Position numbers and translations under genes: made by a program. Below are positions 52,747 to 60,520 of a stretch of DNA of 64,000 bases, one piece after another (the first letter of the stretch is position 1; each line of letters starts with the position of its first letter). The DNA comes from Flavobacterium sp. 140616W15 (GTDB lineage Bacteria; Bacteroidota; Bacteroidia; Flavobacteriales; Flavobacteriaceae), in assembly GCF_003668995.1 (NCBI RefSeq), contig NZ_CP033068.1, forward strand, positions 2,108,001 through 2,172,000. The letters are read 5' to 3'. The notes under the pieces were generated by a model that ran no database searches, was not told the DNA's origin, and saw only the letters and a list, made by a program, of their open reading frames with translations.

Positions 52747-53058
52747 TTAATTAATTAAATCTAGTGCCGTAAACACAACAATAACCAGAATTCCCAATAA
52801 TGCCATTCCGAATAAATAATCAGCTATAGTTTCTAACTTTTTCTCTAAAGATTCTTTGATTGTTTTAATGGATAAAAAGGAAAAGAAACAGGAAAAGATA
52901 AGAAATACAGATATTATAGATGTAAACTCATCCATATGAGTCGTTTCTGATTTATTTGTAATATGCAAAGAAGTCATAACTATAAGACAAAACCCCAAAA
53001 GATTTGCTGACGTATTTAATATATGTTGTGAAGTTTTATTAGCCATATCAAAAATCAT
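52747..53058 (-). CDS. Small membrane protein, three segments
   Basis: 103 residues with hydrophobic segments at about 17-33, 45-66 and 84-101 (LLGFCLIVMTSLHI, IISVFLIFSCFFSFLSI, LFGMALLGILVIVVFTAL). No charged catalytic motif. Similar small proteins are widespread but uncharacterised. The start may be 53058 or the ATG at 53046 (MANKTSQHIL). It converges with the HxlR gene. Confidence 0.65.
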   Translation of the reverse strand: MIFDMANKTSQHILNTSANLLGFCLIVMTSLHITNKSETTHMDEFTSIISVFLIFSCFFSFLSIKTIKESLEKKLETIADYLFGMALLGILVIVVFTALDLIN

Positions 53059-53317
53059 TTTAATTATAAAAATATAAAACTACATTTTTATAATGAAGGT
53101 TGTATGAAGGAGTAATTGATTGTTGATTATTAATTGTTTAATTATTGGCGCGCAAAATTGGGCGCAAAGATTCTCGTAGAGTTGCACCGCAGTGCGTCTA
53201 CATAATACGGGGCTAATTTATGTGTAAACCTATATTGTAGAGACGCACTGCGGTGCGTCTCTACAGAAAAACCTTTGAGGTACTGAACCTTTGTACCTTT
53301 ATTTCTTAGAACCTGCT
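53059..53317. repeat. Spacer with GTAGAGACGCAC palindromes and AACCTTTG words
   Basis: 53175-53202 is a degenerate copy and 53236-53265 a near-perfect copy of a REP-like palindrome. 53270-53312 holds ACCTTTGAGGTACTGAACCTTTG words. No gene. Confidence 0.6.
53236..53265. repeat. REP-like palindrome, 13-bp arms
   Basis: TGTAGAGACGCAC (53236-53248) and its exact complement (53253-53265) around TGCG. It is GC-rich against the AT-rich surroundings. Similar GTAGAGACGC...GCGTCTCTAC palindromes are scattered in many bacterial genomes. Confidence 0.75.
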
Positions 53318-54676
53318 CTAAACCATCTCTCCAGCTATCATTTTCCCTTTAAAAAACACACCTTCTCTTTTTGGTAAACGAGCTACAGCTTCAGCTGAAC
53401 AACTTGCTTTTACCAAAATAAAATTAGCATCATTTCCTATAGCTGGCCACACTTTGGTTCCCGCATCATTGAGAGGCAATATCTCATTTGTTGTAGCAAT
53501 ATGTAAAGCACGGCTTAAACTATATTCATCTGTCCAACCATAAAGTTGCGCACATAATTTTGCCTTTTCAAGCATATCACAAGTACCAAAAGGCATCCAA
53601 TGATCTACGATACTATCAGTACCTGTCATTAATTTCACACCGTATTTTTTTAAAGTCGGAATTGGCATTATCGTTTTACCAATAGGAATTGTAGAAACGA
53701 CCCCTATACCAAGTGCTCCCATTTGTTCTGCTACTTTTTCTAAATCTTTAGGTTCCATTTTTGCCAAAGCAAAACCATGACTTATATACGTTTTTCCTTG
53801 CAGTTGCTTGTTTTCCTCTGTTCTTTTAATAATATATTCTATCGCTGCTTTACCTGATGGAAGTCCTTCATGCAAATGAATATCAATTCCTTTATTGGTG
53901 TCAATTGCAATTTGAAACATTGCATCCAACGATTTTTCCATGTTTCCATCTACACTTGTTGGATCCAATCCGCCTATAAAATCAACTCCCATTTTAGCAG
54001 CTTCTCTTAACAAAGGCTCCGATTGTGAATATAAAATTCCGTGTTGTGGAAAAGCTACAATTTCCCACCCAAAACTATCTTTATTTTTATCTAAAGCCGC
54101 AAGCAAATGTTCTAAGCTTTTTAGTCCGCTAACTGGATCAATATTACATTGGCAACGTGCAAAATAACTTCCCTGGCTTTGCATAAGTTTAATAGCTTCT
54201 TCTGCTTTATACTGAGAATCCGTGAGCAATTGCGGTATAATTTTTTGCTCCAGCGTTATCATATCTTTTACAGTATATCCTTTTCTAGGCGCAGCATTCC
54301 AGTTCCCTCCATAATACGTTTTATCGATATGAATATGCATATCACGTAATCCTGGAAGCATTAAAAATCCTTTGGCATCAACCGTTTTTAATTTTGTTAC
54401 TGGTTTATCTTTAGTAATACTTTTTATTTTACCTTCTGCAATATGTAAATTATATAAAGCTGTTTTTGTAGCAACAACTTCATTTTTTTCATTGTATTCA
54501 AAACCTTCTTCTAATCTTACATTACTTAAAATATATTCTTTTAAAGCAGACTTCTTCCCATCCTCTGCTTGCTCTTGTGCCATAGCTGCAGCACCTATTC
54601 CCGAAAACAATGCAGCACCTGTAGCAGCTGCCCCCAATCCTAAAAATTTTTTTCGGCTTATCTTATTTTCTTCCAT
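53318..54676 (-). CDS. Exported amidohydrolase (cytosine-deaminase-like)
   Basis: The N-terminus ISRKKFLGLGAAATGAALFSG resembles a Tat signal with RK in place of RR. The metal-dependent amidohydrolase barrel shows H114/H116 (DMHIHIDKT), H267/H269-E270 (DIHLHEG), H300 (YISHGFA) and D354 (TGTDSI). This order of motifs fits the cytosine deaminase/N-isopropylammelide branch. The substrate is unknown. It is followed upstream by an ankyrin lipoprotein gene 10 bases away, an unusual partner. Confidence 0.87.
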   Translation of the reverse strand: MEENKISRKKFLGLGAAATGAALFSGIGAAAMAQEQAEDGKKSALKEYILSNVRLEEGFEYNEKNEVVATKTALYNLHIAEGKIKSITKDKPVTKLKTVDAKGFLMLPGLRDMHIHIDKTYYGGNWNAAPRKGYTVKDMITLEQKIIPQLLTDSQYKAEEAIKLMQSQGSYFARCQCNIDPVSGLKSLEHLLAALDKNKDSFGWEIVAFPQHGILYSQSEPLLREAAKMGVDFIGGLDPTSVDGNMEKSLDAMFQIAIDTNKGIDIHLHEGLPSGKAAIEYIIKRTEENKQLQGKTYISHGFALAKMEPKDLEKVAEQMGALGIGVVSTIPIGKTIMPIPTLKKYGVKLMTGTDSIVDHWMPFGTCDMLEKAKLCAQLYGWTDEYSLSRALHIATTNEILPLNDAGTKVWPAIGNDANFILVKASCSAEAVARLPKREGVFFKGKMIAGEMV

Positions 54677-54686
54677 ATCCTATATA

Positions 54687-55388
54687 TTATTTTGCTTTGG
54701 CTTGTTCTAATACTTTTATCATTTCTTTGTATCCTCTTTTTTTAGCATGCGCTAAAGATGTCACGCCGTTTTTATCTGCAATATTTACGTTACAGCCACC
54801 TTGAATTAATGCTTTTACAATATTTACATGCACTATACCACCATCACTTAGTATGACTGCTTCTAATAATGCTGTCCATCCCAAATTATTAATATGATCT
54901 TTAGGGTAATTAGGTGTATTAACTAACAATTTTACTACATCCAAATGTCCTTTTTCAGCAGCTGGAATAAGTGCCGAGCCTCCATAACGATTATATATTT
55001 TAAAATTTGCTCCATGACTTAAAGACTCTTTTACTATTTCAAGATTCCCTTCTGCTCCAGCGTATAAAAATGGACTATCAAGCATTTTATTCTGTGCATT
55101 TACATCGGCACCAGCATTAATTAATAGTATTGCTATCTCATTATTGTTATTATAAACAGCTCTCATTAAAGGAGTTTCTCCATCAATATTTTTTGTTTCT
55201 AAAGAAGGTTTTTCTTTTAAAAGTGCAATTACATTATCAATATCTCCCGCTTCAACCGCTTCTATAAGTGTTTTATCTTTCATCTTATCTATTTTTAAAT
55301 CTGTTTGTTTAGAAGAACATCCCATTAATATTAGAACATATAAAATCAAGCAATATCGCAGATTGCTTCTGTTTTTATTTTTTTCCAT
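54687..55388 (-). CDS. Ankyrin-repeat lipoprotein
   Basis: A lipobox (YVLILMGCSSKQ) is followed by about five ankyrin repeats from residue 38 (GETPLMRAVYNNNNEIAILLINAGADVNAQ, GGSALIPAAEKGHLDVVKLLVN, GWTALLEAV; markers ETPLMRAVYNNN and ALIPAAEKGHLDVVKLL). Periplasmic ankyrin proteins often chaperone or inhibit an enzyme encoded next to them. Here the enzyme would be the amidohydrolase 10 bases downstream (inference). Confidence 0.9.
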   Translation of the reverse strand: MEKNKNRSNLRYCLILYVLILMGCSSKQTDLKIDKMKDKTLIEAVEAGDIDNVIALLKEKPSLETKNIDGETPLMRAVYNNNNEIAILLINAGADVNAQNKMLDSPFLYAGAEGNLEIVKESLSHGANFKIYNRYGGSALIPAAEKGHLDVVKLLVNTPNYPKDHINNLGWTALLEAVILSDGGIVHVNIVKALIQGGCNVNIADKNGVTSLAHAKKRGYKEMIKVLEQAKAK

Positions 55389-55478
55389 ATCATTTTAAAA
55401 TTCATAATTGTTTCCGGAAAACAATTGTTATTAATTGTTTACAAAAATCGGTTAGATTTTTTAACGGCAATGGTATTA

Positions 55479-56351
55479 TTAATGAGAAGGATGGTAAAGA
55501 TTATAACTTTCTTTAAAATCGCCTGGTGTTTTTCCTGCATATTTTTTAAAAACCTTACTAAAGTACCCATTATCATTAAAGCCTAATTGATAAGCTATTT
55601 CTTTTATAGATAAATTGGTACTGGTAAGTAATCGTTTCGCTTCAAGAATTGTTCTTTCTTTTATCACGTCACTTGCAGGCATCATTAAATACTTCTGAGA
55701 AAGTATGTTTAGATAATTGGGAGTAATACTGAGTCTATCAGCATAAAAACCTACTGAAGACTCTGTTTGAAAATTAGCATCTACTAAATCATTAAACTTC
55801 TTTATTACTTTTTCTGGCCTACCCGAAAAATGATATTCAGGAAACTGTTCTAAATAATCTTTTTGCAATAGCTTAAAAAGTAAATGCAAGCGAAGTAAAA
55901 TTATTTCTTTTGTAAGTAAATCGTTTTGAGAAAGTCCAATTTCTATCTCTTGCAGATGATTTTTAATTTTTTGAAATTCTTCTTTCGTTAAAGAAAGGCA
56001 TGATGGAACGCTTTGTCCAAAATATGGAAGCTGTGATAAATTAGAAAAAACAGTAATGATCTCAGCTGAAACCATTAGCTGAAACCCTATCGTATTTGCA
56101 TTAAGCAACCAATTATGCACTTGTCCTGGCCGTATAAAATAAACCTGATTATCTCCTACAGTATGCTGAGTAAAATCTATATTGTGAAATCCTGTGCCTT
56201 TCTCTACAAAAAACAGCATATAAAAATCATGCTTATGAGGTTCTTCAAAAGCATCTCGCCCCTTTACGCTATGCTGAAATAGCGTAATACCCAAAGTTTC
56301 TTCACCAAGAATATTACCAACAGATAAAGTAGGAATGGAATAGTTGCTCAA
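55479..56351 (-). CDS. AraC-family transcriptional regulator
   Basis: An N-terminal cupin-type sensor (about 25-110, EPHKHDFYMLFFVEKGTGFH) and tandem C-terminal HTH motifs (about 200-285: SVGFYADRLSITPNYLNILSQKY and SIKEIAYQLGFNDNGYFSKVFKKYAGKTPGDFK, marker IAYQLGFNDNGYFSKVF). It lies 90 bases before the ankyrin/amidohydrolase genes on the same strand and may control them. Confidence 0.9.
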   Translation of the reverse strand: MSNYSIPTLSVGNILGEETLGITLFQHSVKGRDAFEEPHKHDFYMLFFVEKGTGFHNIDFTQHTVGDNQVYFIRPGQVHNWLLNANTIGFQLMVSAEIITVFSNLSQLPYFGQSVPSCLSLTKEEFQKIKNHLQEIEIGLSQNDLLTKEIILLRLHLLFKLLQKDYLEQFPEYHFSGRPEKVIKKFNDLVDANFQTESSVGFYADRLSITPNYLNILSQKYLMMPASDVIKERTILEAKRLLTSTNLSIKEIAYQLGFNDNGYFSKVFKKYAGKTPGDFKESYNLYHPSH

Positions 56352-56556
56352 GAGAATAATGATATTAATTATACTCTTCCAAAAATAAATATTTAAAGTT
56401 ACAAAGACAAGCTTGCCATCATAATAGGATCAATAAGTAATTTTAGATAACAAATCTTGTTGTCCACTGAAAACTTCTCCAACGGTACTTCGTGTTGGTT
56501 TGAAATACTTGTTTTTTATTGTCCATGTATTGTTTATGTATAATTTGCAGTTATAA

Positions 56557-57027
56557 TTAATCCTTTTCTGTTACTTCAAGAAACCCACCTTTTTTATCAA
56601 AAACCAAATCAAGAAATTTCTTGTCTTTTATAATTCCTACTTCGTAGGTGATAACATTATTTCCATCGATAAGCTTAGCAGCTTCCCTAATAGTTTGATC
56701 AGGATAATTTTTTTGAATATAATTTAAAGCCGCTTTGGGAAGTTCATTTTTTGCAATTGCCAATTCATACGCTTTTAAAACACCATTGTTATCATAAACC
56801 GCTAATCCTACAGAAGAACCTGTACTAAATTTTGCCAAATACCGAATATGATCCATATCTTCTCCTTCATAGTCCTTAGTCCAAGTAGGTATTTTACCCA
56901 AAAACTCTTTTTGAAAAGCTATAGTCACTGCTACAGGGGGAACAATTTCTTTATCTGATTTAACTTCTGTTTGGCCAATCATGCTTGCACCATACAAAAT
57001 GATTAAAGCCAAGAATAGTTTTTTCAT
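56557..57027 (-). CDS. PepSY-like periplasmic protein (BLIP-fold)
   Basis: A signal peptide (to about SMIGQ) is followed by two PepSY-like beta-alpha units (VTIAFQKEFLGKIPTWTKDYEGEDMDHIRYLAKF and LPKAALNYIQKNYPDQTIREAAKLIDGNNVITYEV; markers FQKEFLGKIPTWTKD and ALNYIQKNYPDQ). The family is common in Bacteroidota, usually of unknown function and often near two-component systems. It stands alone here. Confidence 0.82.
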   Translation of the reverse strand: MKKLFLALIILYGASMIGQTEVKSDKEIVPPVAVTIAFQKEFLGKIPTWTKDYEGEDMDHIRYLAKFSTGSSVGLAVYDNNGVLKAYELAIAKNELPKAALNYIQKNYPDQTIREAAKLIDGNNVITYEVGIIKDKKFLDLVFDKKGGFLEVTEKD

Positions 57028-57206
57028 AATTTGTGATATTTAAAAATTTATACTCGGTTTAATTTGAATTTAAAATTACTGCACTTAAATGAAAAACAGA
57101 TTAACTTATAATAATTTGCCGTGTATATTTATCATAATTAAATCATTTGTTAAATTTTAAAAATTAATGCAATATCTTTATAATAAGATACTTAATTAAA
57201 ATAATA

Positions 57207-59831
57207 TTGAAAACACCATCAAAAATTAATAATTACGTCCAAATTTTAAAAAAAAGAAGTGTTCCGCTATTATCTAGAAATGGAAAAATAATAACTCAAT
57301 TTATAGTAACACTTTTCTTCCTTGGAGTGGCGATTTGGTTTGTTAAACAAGAACAAACCGAATTATCTCAGATTAAAAATAGTTTTACAAATGCAAAACT
57401 TCCATGGATAATTGCAGGCTTCTTTACAACTATACTTTACATTCTCCTGCAAGGGTTAATGTACATAACCTCTTTTTCGGCGATTGGCGTTAGTATTAAA
57501 CTCAAGCAAGCGCTCTCTTTATTTTTAAAACGAAATTTCATTAGCGTATTTATTCCAGCTGGTGGTGTAACATCACTCTATTTTTTCACAGAATCGATAA
57601 TAGAAAAAGGTGTTGAGAAAGTACAAGTACATCTGGCATCAACCATTTATGGATTTATCGGTATATTATCAGTAGTAATAGTTGGAATCCCTTTATTCAT
57701 TTATACACTGCTAAATGGAACAATTGCTTCTAGCGAATGGATTGGAATGTCTATGATTATTTTATTAATTATTATACTGTTTGTATTATTTAATTCAATA
57801 ATAAACAATGGACTAGCAAACAAATTACTTTTAAAATGGTTCCCAAAAACTGAAATTTTCATATCCGATTTACAAAATCATAATATCAATAGAAACAAAT
57901 TTATTTATACCGTTTTTATCTCTATCCTTATTGATATAATTGGAATTGCGCATTTGTATATCGCTATGATAGCACTACAATTTGAACCTTCATTGGTTGC
58001 TGCAGCTATGGGATATATAATAGCGGTTATCTTTCTTATCATATCTCCTTTTCTTCGTGGTCTTGGTCCTGTAGAAGTTTCAATGGGATTTATATTAATC
58101 CGCTATGGTTTTACCAATGCTGAGGCAATTTCTATAACATTACTATATCGAGTATTTGAATTTTGGCTTCCACTATTCGCAGGAATGCTAACTTTTTTAT
58201 CTAAAATAAATAAACTCTTAATGAGAATTGTTCCGGCCTTATTACTATTTCTCCTTGGAATAATTAATATCATTTCAGTTCTAACTCCAGCAATTAGCGG
58301 CCGATTAATGCAATTAAAAGGCTTTTTACCTCTAGAAGCAATCCATTTATCTAATTATCTGGTTTTTACTTCAGGACTATTTCTATTAGTTACCTCATCA
58401 TTTATGCTAAAAGGTTTAAAAATGGCTTGGTGGTTTGGCTTCGGATTATCGATAATTTCTCTTATAGGGAATCTTACTAAAGCAATAGATTTTGAAGAAT
58501 CGACTCTTGCGCTAATAGTATGCATCAGTTTAATTGCAACCCGAAAAGAATATTATATCAAAACCAATCCCAGACTTCGTTTATTGGGCTTGCAAACTGC
58601 TATTCTAAGCGTAATAGCGGTATTAATTTACGGTATTATCGGCTTCTATTTTTTAGATAAAAAGCATTTTAATATTGATTTTAGCATCGGTCAATCGATA
58701 CGATATACTTTGCAAAATTACTTTTTGTTGGGGAGTTACGATTTAATTCCATTAGATAATTTTTCGAAACACTTTTTGGCATCGATTAAAATTAGCGGTT
58801 TTATTTCTTTCGCCTTTTTAATTTATACATTGATAAAACCTTATATATTAAAAAATTCTGTGACAACTGCTGAAAAAGAAATTGCAAATGAACTTCTTGA
58901 AAAATACGGCAATTCTTCTTTAGATTATTTTAAAACTTACTTTGATAAACTTTTATACATTTCTCAAAATAATGATGCTTTCCTAGCCTACCGAGTTTCA
59001 GGTAATTTTGCTGTAGTACTCGAAAATCCTGTAGCAAAAAATGAAAATGAAATGAAACAATGCATAATTGAATTTGACAATTTTTGTTATGAAGCTGGAT
59101 TAAAAAGTATTTATTATCGTATTCCTGAAGAAAACCTGGAAGTATATAAATCACTTGGTAAAAAATATTTTTTTATTGGTCAAGAGGGAGTTGTTGACTT
59201 AACTAGCTTTAATTTAGAAGGAGGCAGTAAAAAATCGTTACGTAATGGATTAAAAAAAATAAGCGACTTACAATTAAAAACCACTATCAATTTACCCCCC
59301 ATAAAAGATGGTTTATTACAAAAAATACAATCGGTTAGTGACGAATGGCTAGAAGAAACTAGACGCAAAGAAATTCTTTTTTCGCAAGGCATTTTTTTAT
59401 GGGATGAGCTAAAAAAACAAACTATAATTACGGTTGAAAATGGCGAAGAAAAAATCATTGCATTCCTTAATATCATTCCAGATTATACGAAGAACGAAGG
59501 AACCTACGACTTAATTAGAAAGACTACCGATGCTCCAAATGGTATAATTGATTTTATTTTAATTGAACTTTTTAATCACCTAAAATCTCAAAATCTTACT
59601 GCTGTAAATATTGGTCTTGCACCAATGAGTGGTATTGATAACCCAACCACTATTCAAGAGAAATCGATGAAATATGTATATGAAAAAGTAAAATCATTTT
59701 CACATTATAAAGGCTTAAGAGATTTTAAAGAAAAATTTTCACCTTCCTGGCATAACCAATATATTGTTTTTAGTGATGATTATGATCTAATACAAATACC
59801 ACAAGTTTTATCAAAAGTGATAAAACCATAA
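57207..59831 (+). CDS. mprF: MprF-type bifunctional phosphatidylglycerol aminoacyltransferase/flippase
   Basis: 874 residues. The N-terminal about 540 residues hold the LPG-flippase-like bundle (IPAGGVTSLYFFTESIIE, LRGLGPVEVSMGFI) plus further membrane segments. The C-terminal DUF2156 domain (about 560-865) has the aminoacyl-tRNA-dependent synthase motifs (EGGSKKSLRNGLKK, DEWLEETRRKE, FILIELFNHLK, KGLRDFKEKFSP). It modifies membrane lipids with amino acids, lowering surface negative charge. The frame begins with TTG at 57207, as no in-frame ATG lies near the N-terminus. Confidence 0.92.
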   Translation: MKTPSKINNYVQILKKRSVPLLSRNGKIITQFIVTLFFLGVAIWFVKQEQTELSQIKNSFTNAKLPWIIAGFFTTILYILLQGLMYITSFSAIGVSIKLKQALSLFLKRNFISVFIPAGGVTSLYFFTESIIEKGVEKVQVHLASTIYGFIGILSVVIVGIPLFIYTLLNGTIASSEWIGMSMIILLIIILFVLFNSIINNGLANKLLLKWFPKTEIFISDLQNHNINRNKFIYTVFISILIDIIGIAHLYIAMIALQFEPSLVAAAMGYIIAVIFLIISPFLRGLGPVEVSMGFILIRYGFTNAEAISITLLYRVFEFWLPLFAGMLTFLSKINKLLMRIVPALLLFLLGIINIISVLTPAISGRLMQLKGFLPLEAIHLSNYLVFTSGLFLLVTSSFMLKGLKMAWWFGFGLSIISLIGNLTKAIDFEESTLALIVCISLIATRKEYYIKTNPRLRLLGLQTAILSVIAVLIYGIIGFYFLDKKHFNIDFSIGQSIRYTLQNYFLLGSYDLIPLDNFSKHFLASIKISGFISFAFLIYTLIKPYILKNSVTTAEKEIANELLEKYGNSSLDYFKTYFDKLLYISQNNDAFLAYRVSGNFAVVLENPVAKNENEMKQCIIEFDNFCYEAGLKSIYYRIPEENLEVYKSLGKKYFFIGQEGVVDLTSFNLEGGSKKSLRNGLKKISDLQLKTTINLPPIKDGLLQKIQSVSDEWLEETRRKEILFSQGIFLWDELKKQTIITVENGEEKIIAFLNIIPDYTKNEGTYDLIRKTTDAPNGIIDFILIELFNHLKSQNLTAVNIGLAPMSGIDNPTTIQEKSMKYVYEKVKSFSHYKGLRDFKEKFSPSWHNQYIVFSDDYDLIQIPQVLSKVIKP

Positions 59832-59933
59832 TGTTTCTTTTTTTTATAAATTAAAAATAATGAAAGTTCAAATCAATTTTATTTAACTCTATTTTGACCA
59901 AAATAATTTAACAATCTTATATAAATAAAACAT

Positions 59934-60338
59934 ATGAAGAATATTTCGAACCTAGTAATTCCTCTTGTAGTACTCTTTACAATTGTAAGTTGTCAAAAAA
60001 AATCGGCACTCGAAGAGCTAAACGGCTCATGGGAACTCCGACACATCGAAGGCATTCAAGTGGCTAACGCAGATCCTAACTTTAAACCTGGAAATGGTAA
60101 TTTACTTAAATTTGAAGGACAAAAATACGAACGCTATTATGAGGGTAAAAAAGAAGAGGACGGTACCTTTACTATTACTCCAGAAGACACAACAATAAAC
60201 AACCGCAAAGCCAATTACAGCATTACGTTTAATAAAGATACTGAGAAAACATACTTGTCTTTACTAAAAAACAAACTGATTCTTTTTAATGGAGTTATAG
60301 CAGCAGATGGAACTGAATCCACCTATGAAAAACAGTAA
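59934..60338 (+). CDS. Lipocalin-like lipoprotein
   Basis: The lipoprotein signal ends FTIVSCQKKSA. The mature part starts with the lipocalin-type phrase LEELNGSWELRHIEG and continues as eight short strands (LLKFEGQKYERYYEG, GTFTITPEDTTI, KLILFNGV). The 134 residues match the small lipocalin-like families of Bacteroidota. Ligand unknown. Terminated by the hairpin at 60385. Confidence 0.78.
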   Translation: MKNISNLVIPLVVLFTIVSCQKKSALEELNGSWELRHIEGIQVANADPNFKPGNGNLLKFEGQKYERYYEGKKEEDGTFTITPEDTTINNRKANYSITFNKDTEKTYLSLLKNKLILFNGVIAADGTESTYEKQ

Positions 60339-60384
60339 TTATTTCGGTTTTTAGACTTGAGGATACATAACTTAGATAATAGAC

Positions 60385-60422
60385 AAAAACGCCTGCAAAG
60401 AAATCCTTACAGGCGTTTTTTA
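60385..60422. terminator. Terminator between convergent lipoprotein and nrdJ genes
   Basis: AAAAACGCCTG (60385-60395) pairs perfectly with CAGGCGTTTTT (60410-60420); A- and T-rich flanks let it act in both directions. Confidence 0.82.
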
Positions 60423-60520
60423 ATAAAGAAAATATTTATATAATATTCAAAAGTAGTCCCTAAAAACCTTAGAACCTTAGCTTCACAGAACCTAAAGAAA
60501 CCCCTTTTGAACCTTTTTTC
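60423..60520. repeat. AACCTTTG/AACCTTAG word cluster
   Basis: AAAAACCTTAGAACCTTAGC, CACAGAACC and TTTTGAACC at 60461-60510 belong to the family seen at 6856, 18880 and 53270. Confidence 0.5.
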
